Notes: generated by a model from the sequence alone, not told the origin. Positions 8,335-18,742 are shown, counted from the first letter of the stretch. The stretch is 64,000 nt of DNA from Erythrobacter oryzae (GCF_030271515.1 NZ_JASCXI010000003.1:682001-746000); one strand, 5' to 3'. Numbers and translations: made by a program.

Positions 8335-9576
8335 ATGGGGCTTGGCATGACCAGCATCACCAATCTCCTCTTCCCGCCGATTCCTCCCGCCGCCGGTTCG
8401 GGCTCGGCCACCGACGCGCGTCAGGAGATCGGCGACATGATCGAGGCGCTGCGCGCGCATCTCGACATGGATGTCGCCTTCGTCTCGCGCCAGATCGGCG
8501 GCACCCACCGCATCTTCACCCATGTCGCCGCGCGCGGGGTTGCGCCGCTCGCCTCGGGTGATTTGAACCCCAACGAGAACTCGCTGTGCTGGCTGGTGAT
8601 CCAGGGCAAGCTGCCCGAGCGCGTCACCGACACCAGCCACTACGAGGCCGCCGCCTGCCTCCCCATCACCGACGCCGCCAACGTCCGCTCGCACTTCAGC
8701 GTGCCGATGCGCCGCCGCAACGGGCAGGTGCACGGCAGCCTGTGCTGCTTCAGCTACCGCCCGCGCCCCGACGTATCCGAGCGCGACATGCAGATGATCC
8801 GCTCGGTCGCGGCGATCGTCAGCGACCAGATCGAGAGCCGCATCGAGCTCGAGGAGCGCGGCGAGGATGCCGCGGCGCAGATCGCGCGGCTGATCGTCGA
8901 CGATGCGCTGACCGTGATCCACCAGCCGATCTACGACCTCACCGACTGGCACCTGATCGGCCACGAATGCTTCATGCGCCACAAGGCCGACCCCGAGGTT
9001 TCGGCCAGGGAGCTGCTCGATCAGGCACGCGCCGCGGGCCGCACGCTCGAGCTCGAACTGCACATTGCGCGCAAGGCCCTCGCCACGCTCGATCCCGAAC
9101 ACCCCGAACGCTTCATCGCCATCAACGTCTCGCCCGAGACGCTGGCGAGCCCCGCGCTTGGCCACATCATCCCCGAAGGCCTCGCCTCGCGGCTGGTGAT
9201 CGAGCTGAACCAGCAGGACACCGCGCGGGATCAGGCCGCGATCAAGGAGGCGATCCGGGTGCTCAAGGAGCGCGCCTGGGTGGCGGTGAGTTCCGAAGGC
9301 GTGGGCTTTGCCGGGCTTCAGGCGCTGGTCGATCTCGGCCCCGACATCGTCAAGATCGCGCCCGAATTCCTCGCCGGGGTCGCCGCCGACGCATCGCGCC
9401 GCGCGCTGGTCAAGGCGCTGGTGCAATTCGCCGCCGACACCGGCGTGACGCTGATCGCGCAAGGGGTGGAGACGCGCGAGGACCTGCAGGCGCTGCGCGA
9501 ACTGGGCGTGCGGTTTGCGCAGGGCGACGTGCTGGGCAAGCCGGCGGCCCCCGGGCGCGGCGTGCGGGTGTGCTGA
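8335..9576 (+). CDS. GAF-EAL protein with a degenerate EAL site
   Basis: The 413-aa protein has a GAF-like sensor domain (about residues 25-170) followed by an EAL-type domain (about 185-405). In active c-di-GMP phosphodiesterases the metal and base residues are strongly conserved. Here Glu211 of the EAL motif is kept (it reads HECFMR), the Asn of NVSP is kept, and Lys340 is kept. However, the DDFG loop has become SSEG (residues 319-322), KID has become KIA, and AEGVE has become AQGVE. Loss of both metal-binding Asp residues makes catalysis unlikely. The protein may bind c-di-GMP or a protein partner instead. An ATG at 8347 is an alternative start. It is soluble, with no membrane helix. Confidence 0.82.
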   Translation: MGLGMTSITNLLFPPIPPAAGSGSATDARQEIGDMIEALRAHLDMDVAFVSRQIGGTHRIFTHVAARGVAPLASGDLNPNENSLCWLVIQGKLPERVTDTSHYEAAACLPITDAANVRSHFSVPMRRRNGQVHGSLCCFSYRPRPDVSERDMQMIRSVAAIVSDQIESRIELEERGEDAAAQIARLIVDDALTVIHQPIYDLTDWHLIGHECFMRHKADPEVSARELLDQARAAGRTLELELHIARKALATLDPEHPERFIAINVSPETLASPALGHIIPEGLASRLVIELNQQDTARDQAAIKEAIRVLKERAWVAVSSEGVGFAGLQALVDLGPDIVKIAPEFLAGVAADASRRALVKALVQFAADTGVTLIAQGVETREDLQALRELGVRFAQGDVLGKPAAPGRGVRVC

Positions 9577-9580
9577 GAGC

Positions 9581-10660
9581 TTAGCGGGCTGCCGCCCGCC
9601 TGCTCTCGGGCAGATCGAGCGGCACCTCGGCCAAGAGATCGCCGAAAGTGAGCGGGTGCTCCACCAGCGAAGGGTGCGGCGAATAGCCGTCGTGCCAGTA
9701 TTTGGGCGCGATCATGTCGCGCGCGATGCTCATCCCGAAGAACCGGCGCGGGCGGGGGGTGCGGTTGTCGGGCCCCGCGTGGAGCAGGTCGCTGCGGTAG
9801 AGGATCACCGTGCCCTTGCGCGGGGCGGCCTGAACCGGATGGAACAGCGCATCGAGCTCCGCCCGGCGCCGCCACAGTTGCCACAGCGTCTTCGGGCCGA
9901 GGTGGCGCAGGCTGAATTGCGAGTTCTTGCCCGTGAGGAAGCGCAGCAGGTTGGGCTGGTGCTGGTCCCACTTCGCCGAGAACACCCGGTCGCGGAATTC
10001 GCCCGGTGCCAGCCCCGCCTTGGGCGAGCGGCGCATCCGCCACAGCTTCGCGAGGTTGTGCCGGAAGATTCGCGCATTGGCGCGCCGCCGGAACAGCTCC
10101 ATCAGCGCATAGGCCGCGCCGCCATGCGCATATTCCGCCCCGCCATATTGATGCGTCCCCGGCACGAACACCGTGCCCCCTTGTTCGGGCGCAACATCCT
10201 CGACCGCGGCGAACAGGCTGATCACGCCCATCGGATCGCGGTGGATATACTGGTGCGAGGAGCCGAAATAGCTGGTGAAGGTCGCGATCTCGAGCACCGG
10301 GCGCGTGGCGCCGCAATATTCCCCGATCACGCCCTGAAGCCGCTGCGCGAGCATCGCGGCAAAGCCCGTGACCTCTGGGCTCGATGGCAGCGAGCAGAAA
10401 TCGCGGCGCACGTAGTGGTTGTCGGTCTCGCTGGCGAAGGCGCTGCGGGCGCGGTCGGGATCGGCGATGGTCTGGCGCATCAGCTTGAGCCCCGCATCGG
10501 CCTCGGCATCGGACAAGAGCCCGGTCAGCAGCACCAGCCCGTGCCGGTCCATCATCGCCAGCGCCCGCGCGACGCAAGCCGCCGTCAGCCGCCCCCTGCC
10601 ATCGAGCGCGGCGGGGACCTCGTAGGCCGAGGTGTCGTGGGAGATGCGCAGACCGTCCAT
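9581..10660 (-). CDS. Phytanoyl-CoA dioxygenase-like Fe(II)/2-oxoglutarate oxygenase
   Basis: The 359-aa protein resembles the PhyH family, which hydroxylates diverse small substrates using Fe(II), oxygen and 2-oxoglutarate. The facial triad is visible: HRD with His140 and Asp142 (in QYIHRDPMG), and the distal His in LLHAGPDN near residue 305. The Arg that would bind 2-oxoglutarate is in the following RTPRPRRFF segment. The segment EQGGTVFVPGTHQYG is typical of the family. The ATG at 10660 is used; a GTG at 10687 is possible, but neither has a clear ribosome site. The substrate cannot be inferred. Confidence 0.78.
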   Translation of the reverse strand: MDGLRISHDTSAYEVPAALDGRGRLTAACVARALAMMDRHGLVLLTGLLSDAEADAGLKLMRQTIADPDRARSAFASETDNHYVRRDFCSLPSSPEVTGFAAMLAQRLQGVIGEYCGATRPVLEIATFTSYFGSSHQYIHRDPMGVISLFAAVEDVAPEQGGTVFVPGTHQYGGAEYAHGGAAYALMELFRRRANARIFRHNLAKLWRMRRSPKAGLAPGEFRDRVFSAKWDQHQPNLLRFLTGKNSQFSLRHLGPKTLWQLWRRRAELDALFHPVQAAPRKGTVILYRSDLLHAGPDNRTPRPRRFFGMSIARDMIAPKYWHDGYSPHPSLVEHPLTFGDLLAEVPLDLPESRRAAAR

Positions 10661-10723
10661 ACTGCTGCTATGGCGCGGAAAATTCACTAACGCGTAAATG
10701 GGGGGAAGGCGGTGGTGGCAAAG

Positions 10724-10756
10724 AAAAACCCCGGCGGATCGCTCCGCCGGGGTTTT
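10724..10756 (-). terminator. Rho-independent terminator of groESL
   Basis: A perfect stem (CCCCGGCGGA paired with TCCGCCGGGG) lies between A-rich and T-rich flanks. Read on the minus strand it ends in a T-rich run, as expected for termination of the groESL transcript, whose last gene stops at 10874. Confidence 0.85.
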
Positions 10757-10774
10757 CTTGTGTCTGGCTTGGCC

Positions 10775-10819
10775 GACTCCGGCAAAGCCGGAGTCGTCAG
10801 ACGGGGCGCGGGCGCCCCG
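10775..10819. repeat. Two further GC hairpins behind groEL
   Basis: GACTCCGGC-AAA-GCCGGAGTC (10775-10795) and CGGGGCG-CGGG-CGCCCCG (10802-10819) are perfect inverted repeats placed between the groEL stop and the terminator. They may stabilise the 3' end of the groESL mRNA. Confidence 0.7.
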
Positions 10820-10873
10820 CTGGCCGGCCTGCGGCGTGGACGGGTCAGCTTGCGCTGGCCCGCCCGCCTTAGG

Positions 10874-12532
<1,659 letters not shown>

Positions 12533-12558
12533 TTAGAAAGGGATAAAGGGCGCAGGCC

Positions 12559-12846
12559 TTAGCCGACGATCCCCATGATGTCGCTTTCCTTCATGATCAG
12601 CAGGTCTTCGCCGTTGATCTTGACTTCGGTGCCCGACCACTTGCCGAACAGCACGCGGTCGCCCGCCTTCACGTCGAGCGCGATGCGGTTGCCGCTATCG
12701 TCGCGGTTGCCTTCGCCGACGGCGATGACTTCGCCTTCGCTCGGCTTTTCCTGGGCGCTGTCGGGGATGATGATGCCGCCGGCAGTCTTGGTGTCGGCTT
12801 CAATGCGACGGACCACCACGCGGTCGTGCAGCGGACGAAATGCCAT
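12559..12846 (-). CDS. groS: Co-chaperonin GroES (Hsp10)
   Basis: GroES caps the GroEL ring. The 95-aa protein starts [14 protein letters not shown] and contains the mobile-loop region ([14 protein letters not shown], about residues 15-29). The frame is open for 20 codons upstream, but the ATG at 12846 gives the standard N-terminus and is preceded by GAAAGG. It is the first gene of the groESL operon; the CIRCE operator lies 34-59 bp before its start. Confidence 0.98.
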   Translation of the reverse strand: MAFRPLHDRVVVRRIEADTKTAGGIIIPDSAQEKPSEGEVIAVGEGNRDDSGNRIALDVKAGDRVLFGKWSGTEVKINGEDLLIMKESDIMGIVG

Positions 12847-12879
12847 GTGTATGACCTTTCCTGAAAAGATAGGGGTTGC

Positions 12880-12905
12880 TTGGCACTCTCCCTGTGAGAG
12901 TGCCA
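12880..12905 (-). promoter_or_regulatory. CIRCE element (HrcA operator)
   Basis: TTGGCACTC, nine bases, then GAGTGCCAA. This matches the CIRCE consensus TTAGCACTC-N9-GAGTGCTAA with one symmetric change in each arm. It sits directly upstream of groES, as in other HrcA-controlled groESL operons. Confidence 0.95.
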
Positions 12906-13030
12906 ACGAGGCGGCATTTGGTCGCGGGGCCCGAATGAATCAACCCCTGCCCATGCAAAAAATTTGACCCGACCGCAGATTTCGGGGCCGGGGTGGTCAG
13001 CGCGGGCGTGCTCGGTTATCGCGTCGGGCC

Positions 13031-13876
13031 ATGACTGCCCCCAAACTGCCCCCCAAGCTTGCCGGCCTCAACGACGAGATCAACGTCGCGCACGAGGCGT
13101 GGCTGTGGCTCAAGGTCAACCTCGCTTTCCTGACCGGCGCGATCGCGGTGACGCTGGCGGGGATCCTGCTCGCCCGGCTGCTCTCGCGCTGGGCCGACCG
13201 CGCGCTGATGAGAGCGACCCATATCGAGCCGACGGTCGCCAAGTTCCTCAGCAACATCATCAAGTATGCGCTGTGGGTGGTGGTGGCCGTGACGGTGCTG
13301 ACCCAGTTCGGGGTGCAGACGACGAGCATCATCGCCGCGCTGGGCGGACTTGCGCTGGCGGTGGGCCTCGCGCTTCAGGGCACGCTGTCGAACGTGGCAG
13401 CGGGCGTCATGATCCTGATCCAGCGGCCCTTCCGCGTGGGCGAGTTCATCACCGCCGGGACGGTGTCGGGCACGGTGCAGGGGATCGGGTTGTTCACCAC
13501 CGAGCTGCTCCAATTGGACGGGCAATATGTCATGGTCCCCAACAACGAGCTCTGGAACAAGGCCGTGGTCAACGCCTCGCGCATGCCCACGCGGCGGTTC
13601 GAGCTGGTGGTGCCGCTCGCCTACGAGGATGATCTGACGGCGGCCAAGGCGGCGATGCTGGAGCTGGCGCATGCCGATCCGCGCGTGCTGGCCGAGCCCG
13701 CGCCGGTCGCCTTCGTCGCCTCGCTTGGCGACAATGCGGTGCGGGTGGGGATGCGCGTGTGGTGCAACGCGGGCGATCTCCTCGCGCTGACATGGGCGCT
13801 GAACGAGGGCGTGAAGCTGAAGTTCGACGAACTCGGAATGCACATCGCGACCGGCGTCGCTGCGCCAGCGCGTTAG
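13031..13876 (+). CDS. Small-conductance mechanosensitive channel, MscS family
   Basis: The 281-aa protein is the size of a basic MscS. Three hydrophobic helices lie at about residues 30-55, 70-95 and 100-125. The pore helix region is Gly/Ala-rich (LGGLALAVGLALQGTLSNVAAG) and is followed by the family motif RPFRVGEFI. The cytoplasmic beta domain has VPNNELW. Such channels open on osmotic downshift and release solutes. Its TAG stop overlaps the TAA stop of the convergent MATE gene (TTAG at 13873-13876). Confidence 0.92.
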   Translation: MTAPKLPPKLAGLNDEINVAHEAWLWLKVNLAFLTGAIAVTLAGILLARLLSRWADRALMRATHIEPTVAKFLSNIIKYALWVVVAVTVLTQFGVQTTSIIAALGGLALAVGLALQGTLSNVAAGVMILIQRPFRVGEFITAGTVSGTVQGIGLFTTELLQLDGQYVMVPNNELWNKAVVNASRMPTRRFELVVPLAYEDDLTAAKAAMLELAHADPRVLAEPAPVAFVASLGDNAVRVGMRVWCNAGDLLALTWALNEGVKLKFDELGMHIATGVAAPAR

Positions 13877-15279
13877 GCGGGGAGGGGGCTGGGCGCGTAG
13901 TCCGTCAGCCCCAGCCCGTCGCGCCGCGCCCAGCGCCACAGCAGCAGCGCGGCGGCGAAGAACAGGCCCGTGGCGAGCCCGATCCACACCCCCGTCCCCT
14001 CGAGCGGGGTGAAGAAGCCGAGCCAGATCGCCATGCCGAAGCCGGGCACCCAGTAGCTGAAGATCGCGATCCACATCGGCACGCGGGTGTCCTGCAAGCC
14101 CCGTAGCGCGCCCGCGCCCACCGCCTGCACGCCGTCTGCCAGCTGGAAGATCGCCGCGAGCGTCAGATATTGCACCGCAAAGCCGACCAGCGCGGCGTTG
14201 GCGGCGGCATCGGGATCGACATAGACCCGCAGCAGCAGCGTCGGCACCAGCATCATCGCGAGCGCGGTGGTGCACATGAACCCCGTCCCGATCACGATCG
14301 CCACCCACCCCGCGCGCCCCGCCTCCAAGCGGTCGCCCGCCCCGTGGTGGAAGCCGACGCGGATGGTCGCCGCCTGCGCCGTGCCGAAAGGGATCTGGAA
14401 GGCGAGCGCGGCGAGGTTCAGCGCGAGGGTGTGCGCGGCAAGCTCGGTCTCGCCGAAGCGGCCCATCAGCAGCGCCGCGCCGCTGAACAGCCCGGCCTCG
14501 GCCAGCACGGTCAGCGCAATCGGCGTGCCGATCACCATGATCTCTTTCAGCCGCGTCCATTCCGGCCGCCACCAGCGCCCGAAGATGCGGTAGCGCCGCA
14601 GCACCCGGTCGCGCCCGATGACGAACACATAGGCCGCCAGCATCGCGAGCGCGGTGACGACGCTCGACAGCGCCGAGCCGGTCAGGCCCAAGGCCGGCAG
14701 GCCGAGGTGCCCGAATACCAGCGCCCAGTTGCCGAGGATATTGGTCCCCAGCGCCAGCAGCGTGATCGCGGTCGCATAGCCAGGCTTGCCCAGCGCGGCG
14801 ACGAAGATGCGGAACACGCCGGCAAGGATCATCGGGATCATGGCGAAGGCGATCACGAACAGGAAATCGCCCGCGATGGCGGCAATCGCGGGCTCCTGCC
14901 CGCTTGCCAGCAGCAGCGGCTCGCCCGCAAAGGCGATGCCCATGCCGACGAGGCCGAAAGCGACCGAGACCCACATCCCCATGCGCACCGTGCGGCGGAT
15001 GTCGCGCACCGAGTGCAGCTTTCGCCCGCGCTCTGCCGAGATCAGCGGGGCGCAGGCGCCGATCAGCCCGGTCATCGCCCACAGGGTCAGGCCGAAGATC
15101 GCGATCCCGAGGCTCGATGCGGCGAGCGGCGTGTCGCCCAATCGCGCGATGAAGATCACGTCGACCGCGTGGATCAGCATCTGGAGCAGATTGGTCGCGG
15201 CAAGCGGCACCGCCAGCGCCAGCGTCGCGCGGATTTCCTGCCCCCAGCCGGGCGTCTCGAGAGTGTTCGCCTGTGTCAT
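13873..15279 (-). CDS. MATE-family multidrug/cation exporter
   Basis: The 468-aa protein has about twelve membrane helices in two homologous halves, the hallmark of MATE antiporters that export drugs or metabolites against Na+ or H+. The first half opens with AVPLAATNLLQMLIHAVDVIFIARLG, which carries the Pro and Asp typical of family N-lobes. The second half repeats the pattern (VIGTPIALTVLAEAGLFSGAALLMGRFG). The frame is open upstream to 15891, but the ATG at 15279 fits the family start. The upstream gap contains a GACAATTGTC palindrome that could bind a MarR-type repressor. Confidence 0.9.
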   Translation of the reverse strand: MTQANTLETPGWGQEIRATLALAVPLAATNLLQMLIHAVDVIFIARLGDTPLAASSLGIAIFGLTLWAMTGLIGACAPLISAERGRKLHSVRDIRRTVRMGMWVSVAFGLVGMGIAFAGEPLLLASGQEPAIAAIAGDFLFVIAFAMIPMILAGVFRIFVAALGKPGYATAITLLALGTNILGNWALVFGHLGLPALGLTGSALSSVVTALAMLAAYVFVIGRDRVLRRYRIFGRWWRPEWTRLKEIMVIGTPIALTVLAEAGLFSGAALLMGRFGETELAAHTLALNLAALAFQIPFGTAQAATIRVGFHHGAGDRLEAGRAGWVAIVIGTGFMCTTALAMMLVPTLLLRVYVDPDAAANAALVGFAVQYLTLAAIFQLADGVQAVGAGALRGLQDTRVPMWIAIFSYWVPGFGMAIWLGFFTPLEGTGVWIGLATGLFFAAALLLWRWARRDGLGLTDYAPSPLPA

Positions 15280-15358
15280 GTCGTCGGTTCGGTTGCCCGC
15301 GGTCAGGCGAGCCGGCCCGGATAGGCGCGGGGGCGATTCGGGGGAAGGGCAAATATAG

Positions 15359-15368
15359 GACAATTGTC
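15359..15368. promoter_or_regulatory. Palindrome GACAATTGTC between divergent genes
   Basis: A perfect 10-bp palindrome lies next to a TATATT box (minus strand) upstream of the MATE gene. It resembles short MarR-type operator cores. No MarR gene is in the window, so the regulator is unknown. Confidence 0.35.
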
Positions 15369-15498
15369 GGCGCGCCCCGCCGGGTCTGGCGCATTTGCCG
15401 GAACAGGCGCGGAACATCGTGCCGGAATGACGCAAATCCGGCGATTGTGCTTGGCCGAATCGGCGCGGCGTAAGATACGGTGGGCTCTTGGGGGCTAT

Positions 15499-16917
15499 GT
15501 GACACAGGGCAGCGATCCTTCCGATAAACCGGCTGACGGCAGCGCCGTGCGTCCGCGTGCTGCTGCGCGGCGGATGCTGACGCGCGTGCTGCCGGGCGGG
15601 GTGATCGTCGCCGCCGCGCTCGCCATGCCCGAATTCTCGGTCGGCGCGGGCGACATGGGGCGGGGTCCTCAGCCTGCCGATCCGCCCGAGCCTGCCGCCA
15701 AGCCCGATCCCGGCAAGGTGCAGCGCCTGACGAGCAGCGCCGCGCCGACCCACGCCAAGCTCGCCGGCGTGCGCTACGCCCCGATCATCGACCTCGGCAC
15801 CGACACCGGCCACGTGGCGCGCGCGCGGGTGCAGGCAGCACGGCCCGCCGCTGCGCCTGTCGGCAAGACGGCTGATAGCGCGTCCAGCCATGCGGCTTTC
15901 GTGCAGGCCTTCGCCGAGCCGGTTGCCACGCCCGCGCCGCCTGCCGCGAGCGCGCCCGCGATCGACCCGCAGCCCGCTGCCGCCGCCGTTCCGCAGGCCG
16001 CGCCCGCGCTGGCCGCCGCGCCGTCGGCTGCTCCGATGGCCGTCGAGCTGCCCGAAGCGCCCTCGAAGCCCGCTGCGGCCGAGGCCGATGCGATGGCCTT
16101 CGCCAATCTGCTGCCCGAAGAGCGCACGGCCCTGCGCGCCCCCGCCGGAACCGGCGCGGTGCCTGCCGTGCAGCCTGCGAGCCGCCCGGCACCGGCCCCC
16201 GCTGCGGTGGCGGCCCCCGTGCCTGCGCCTGCTCGCGCCGCGACGCTTGCCCCGGCAGCCACGCAGCCTGCGCCGCGCGGCATGATCGATCAGGTAACGC
16301 CCGCGCGCATCGCTGCTGCCCGCGCGCTGCCTGCTCCCGCGACCGCCCCGGCTCCGGCGCGCGCGGCCCCTGCGCCCGCGCCCAAAGCTGCCAGCCTAAC
16401 TGCCGCCGCACCCGCTGCCCGCGCGCCCGCCGCTGTGGCTCCGGCTCCCGCTGCGAAGCCCGCGCCCGCCGCAGCCGCCGCCGTCGCGCCCAAGTCGGCC
16501 CCTGCGCTCACCGCGCCGCCGGCCGTCGCCGCGACTGCCCCGCGCATCGCCGATCTTGAATTCAAGTCGCGCCTCCTCACCCGTGTCGACGGGCGCAGCA
16601 TGGGGCAGGTCGATTTCCAGCAGACGCCCGCAGGCATCAAGGTGCGGCTCGGCTCGGTCGCCGAGGTGCTGGCTGACCGGCTCCCGGCGGGCGAGCTTGC
16701 GCGGATCCGCAATTCGTCATCGGCCGACGCCTGGTTCTCGCTCGCCGAGTTGCAGGCGCAGGGCATCCCGATCAGCTATGATCCGGTCTATGACGAGTTC
16801 AACATCGGCCGCGAGGACACCCGCCCCAAGGCCGCGCGCAAGGTCCACATCGACCAGATCAGCACGCCCGAGCGGAGCGCGGGCGCGGCGACGATGGACC
16901 AGATCCGCCGCCGTTAA
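15499..16917 (+). CDS. Ala/Pro-rich envelope protein of unknown function facing the curli operon
   Basis: The protein (472 aa from the GTG at 15499) has a short basic N-terminus, one hydrophobic segment (about residues 27-45, LTRVLPGGVIVAAALAM) that could be an uncleaved anchor or signal peptide, then about 300 residues dominated by Ala and Pro. It ends in a folded-looking domain of about 110 residues (from DLEFKSRLLTRVDGRSMG to YDEFNIGRED). The Ala/Pro stretch could span the periplasm or cell wall. The GTG has GGGGG five bases upstream; an ATG at 15427 is an alternative. The TAA stop overlaps the csgH stop on the other strand by 4 bp. A link to curli is only suggested by position. Confidence 0.65.
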   Translation: MTQGSDPSDKPADGSAVRPRAAARRMLTRVLPGGVIVAAALAMPEFSVGAGDMGRGPQPADPPEPAAKPDPGKVQRLTSSAAPTHAKLAGVRYAPIIDLGTDTGHVARARVQAARPAAAPVGKTADSASSHAAFVQAFAEPVATPAPPAASAPAIDPQPAAAAVPQAAPALAAAPSAAPMAVELPEAPSKPAAAEADAMAFANLLPEERTALRAPAGTGAVPAVQPASRPAPAPAAVAAPVPAPARAATLAPAATQPAPRGMIDQVTPARIAAARALPAPATAPAPARAAPAPAPKAASLTAAAPAARAPAAVAPAPAAKPAPAAAAAVAPKSAPALTAPPAVAATAPRIADLEFKSRLLTRVDGRSMGQVDFQQTPAGIKVRLGSVAEVLADRLPAGELARIRNSSSADAWFSLAELQAQGIPISYDPVYDEFNIGREDTRPKAARKVHIDQISTPERSAGAATMDQIRRR

Positions 16918-17285
16918 CCGGCCGCGCAGGTGCCCCGCGTGACCTCGTAGGGCGCGCGGCCCTCTTCCTCGGCGACCAGCTTCACGCACCAGTTTGCGCC
17001 CGCGCTCGTGCGCATGGTCGAGAGCACCGCCTGCGTGCCCGCGGCAAGCTGCGTCGAGCCGCGATGGCGCGAGGTCGAGGTGCCGGTCACCTCGAGCGAA
17101 TAGCTCACCCCTTGCGCGCGGGGCGACAGGCCGGTGAGGCGCACTTCGATCATGCCGCCCTTGGCCTCGACATCGAGGCTGAGGGCGCGGGGGCTTTCGG
17201 CGTCGACGTCGGGCATGGCGGTGGTCTCCGGGTTCGCGGGCGTGGCGGCGGCCCCGACGAGCAGGGCGGCGATGGCGGCGATCAT
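16914..17285 (-). CDS. csgH: Curli chaperone/inhibitor, CsgH family
   Basis: CsgH is the alphaproteobacterial counterpart of CsgC, a periplasmic beta-sandwich protein that keeps curlin from forming amyloid before export. The 123-aa product has a signal peptide (MIAAIAALLVGAAATPA), then a domain with YSLEVTGTSTSRHRGSTQLAAG, which matches the core CsgH pattern. Two Cys residues near the end (NWCVK and GTCAAG) could form a disulfide. It is the last gene of the curli operon, and its ATG overlaps the stop of the upstream gene (ATGA). It ends in a 4-bp overlap with the convergent gene. Confidence 0.82.
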   Translation of the reverse strand: MIAAIAALLVGAAATPANPETTAMPDVDAESPRALSLDVEAKGGMIEVRLTGLSPRAQGVSYSLEVTGTSTSRHRGSTQLAAGTQAVLSTMRTSAGANWCVKLVAEEEGRAPYEVTRGTCAAG

Positions 17286-18022
17286 GGTCGTCCGCCTCCC
17301 AGCTGGTTGACGAGCGCATTGATCAGCGCCTGGGCTTCCTCGCCGAGCTGCGCCTGGCCGGTCTCGTCCTTTTCGGGCTTGCGCTCGGGCGGCAGCAGGC
17401 CGGTGCCGAGCGCGATCGCGGCGATCGCCTGGTTGCTCGGATCGCCCACCGATGCGCCGCCGCGGCCGAGCCGGTCGATCACCGCGGCGAGCGTGGGCAG
17501 CGAGGTGGCCTCGAGATCGCCGCGCAGCAGCCGGTCCTCGGCGCTGAGGCCCGCTTCGGGTGCGGCGGCGAAGTCTCCGGCGCGGGTCTCGATGCGGGTC
17601 TGGCACAAGGCGATGATCGCAGGGATGCGCGGCGGATCGTTGCAGATGTCGGTGCCCTCGATCGCCTGCAGCAGCACCCGCCGCTCGCCCGCCGAAAGCT
17701 GGGCGAGGGTGGCGTCGAGATCGGCGCGGCTCAGTTGCGCCATGCCGGGGCCGCTGTCGCCGAGCGCGGAAATCTGGCGCGCAGGCGCGATGCTGTCGGC
17801 GGGCGAGAGCCGCTCGGCGCTATCGGCGAACAGGCTCGCACGCGGGGCCGCGGGCGCGCCGCTCTCGTCGAGATAGGCGCGGCCGCCCGGGCCGGAGGCG
17901 GGAAGCTCGATCTGGCTCGCCTCGGTGCGGTCGATCGGGGGCGCGTCCTGCGCGGATGCCGCAGCGGCGAGCACCGCCAGCACCGGCACCAGTCGCGTCA
18001 ACCGGATCCGCAGGCGCGCCAT
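17282..18022 (-). CDS. Secreted protein of unknown function in the curli operon
   Basis: The 246-aa protein has a signal peptide (RLTRLVPVLAVLAAAASAQ). The mature part has no curlin repeats. A mid-section carries two Cys residues (ICNDPPRIPAIIALCQ) that could pair, followed by an alpha-helical Ala/Leu-rich C-terminal half. The gene starts 2 bp after the minor curlin stop and overlaps csgH by 4 bp, so it is co-translated with curli parts. I recognise no family; an assembly or anchoring role is inference from position alone. Confidence 0.7.
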   Translation of the reverse strand: MARLRIRLTRLVPVLAVLAAAASAQDAPPIDRTEASQIELPASGPGGRAYLDESGAPAAPRASLFADSAERLSPADSIAPARQISALGDSGPGMAQLSRADLDATLAQLSAGERRVLLQAIEGTDICNDPPRIPAIIALCQTRIETRAGDFAAAPEAGLSAEDRLLRGDLEATSLPTLAAVIDRLGRGGASVGDPSNQAIAAIALGTGLLPPERKPEKDETGQAQLGEEAQALINALVNQLGGGRP

Positions 18023-18024
18023 GC

Positions 18025-18675
18025 CTACCCGCCGGGGGTCGGCGGCGGCGGCAGGAACTGCGCGCCGGTGTTGCTCTGGGTGACCTGGAGATTGGCTCCC
18101 CCGGTCTGGGTGATCTGGAGGTCGGCGAGCCCGTCGCCGCTCTGCGTCCAGGCGAGGCGGTTGCCGCTGTCGAGCTGGGTCGCGGTCATGGTGTTGCCGT
18201 CGCCGATCTGGGTGAGGCTTGCCTGGTTGTCGCTGCCGTCCTGCACCAGCACCACGGTGTTGCCGTTGCCGCGCTGGAGGATCGCCGCGAGCGATTGCGT
18301 GCCGGGATCGTTCTCGCGCTGGAGCACCATCGCGGTGTTGTCGTCGCCTTCCTGCGCAAGGCCTAGATTGGTGGTTCCGATGCCGTCCTGTTCGGCCTCG
18401 GCGCGGTTGCTGTCGCCGTCCTGCGCGATCCGGGCGAGCTGCGGGGCGGGGCCCTTCTGGGCGAGGTCCACGCGGTTGTCGTTCCCGTCCTGCACCACGC
18501 GGGCAAGGCTGTCGGAATTCTGCTGGGTGACGGCGGCGTCGCTGCCGTCGCCGATCTGGGTGATGAACACGCCGCGTTCGGGCGCGGATTGGGCCCATGC
18601 GGGGCCCGGGCCTGCGGCAAGCAGGGCTGCGGCAAGCGCGGTGCCGATCGGCCGGAGCAGCGGGACGCCTTTCAT
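18025..18675 (-). CDS. Minor curlin-repeat protein (CsgB-like candidate)
   Basis: The 216-aa protein has a signal peptide (about residues 1-29, ending AWAQ) and about 15 Gln-centred units of roughly 11-14 residues in the pattern V-x-Q-x-G-x-x-N. The units are less regular than those of the three large curlins upstream and contain more Glu, Lys and Arg, which is typical of nucleator-type minor curlins. It ends in a Pro-rich tail (LPPPPTPGG). Its position after the major curlins and a terminator-like hairpin suggests lower expression. The nucleator role is inference. The start may also be the GTG one codon upstream. Confidence 0.8.
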   Translation of the reverse strand: MKGVPLLRPIGTALAAALLAAGPGPAWAQSAPERGVFITQIGDGSDAAVTQQNSDSLARVVQDGNDNRVDLAQKGPAPQLARIAQDGDSNRAEAEQDGIGTTNLGLAQEGDDNTAMVLQRENDPGTQSLAAILQRGNGNTVVLVQDGSDNQASLTQIGDGNTMTATQLDSGNRLAWTQSGDGLADLQITQTGGANLQVTQSNTGAQFLPPPPTPGG

Positions 18676-18693
18676 CACGTGACTTGATACCTC

Positions 18694-18734
18694 AAAAAAG
18701 GATCCCGGGCGAGAGCATCGCTCCCGCCCGGGAT
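18694..18734 (-). terminator. Intercistronic terminator/attenuator before the minor curlin
   Basis: On the minus strand the stem ATCCCGGGCG pairs with CGCCCGGGAT (18702-18734) and is followed by six T residues. This is a textbook rho-independent terminator inside the operon, so only part of the transcription should reach the minor curlin and csgH. Confidence 0.85.
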
Positions 18735-18742
18735 GGCTGGGC

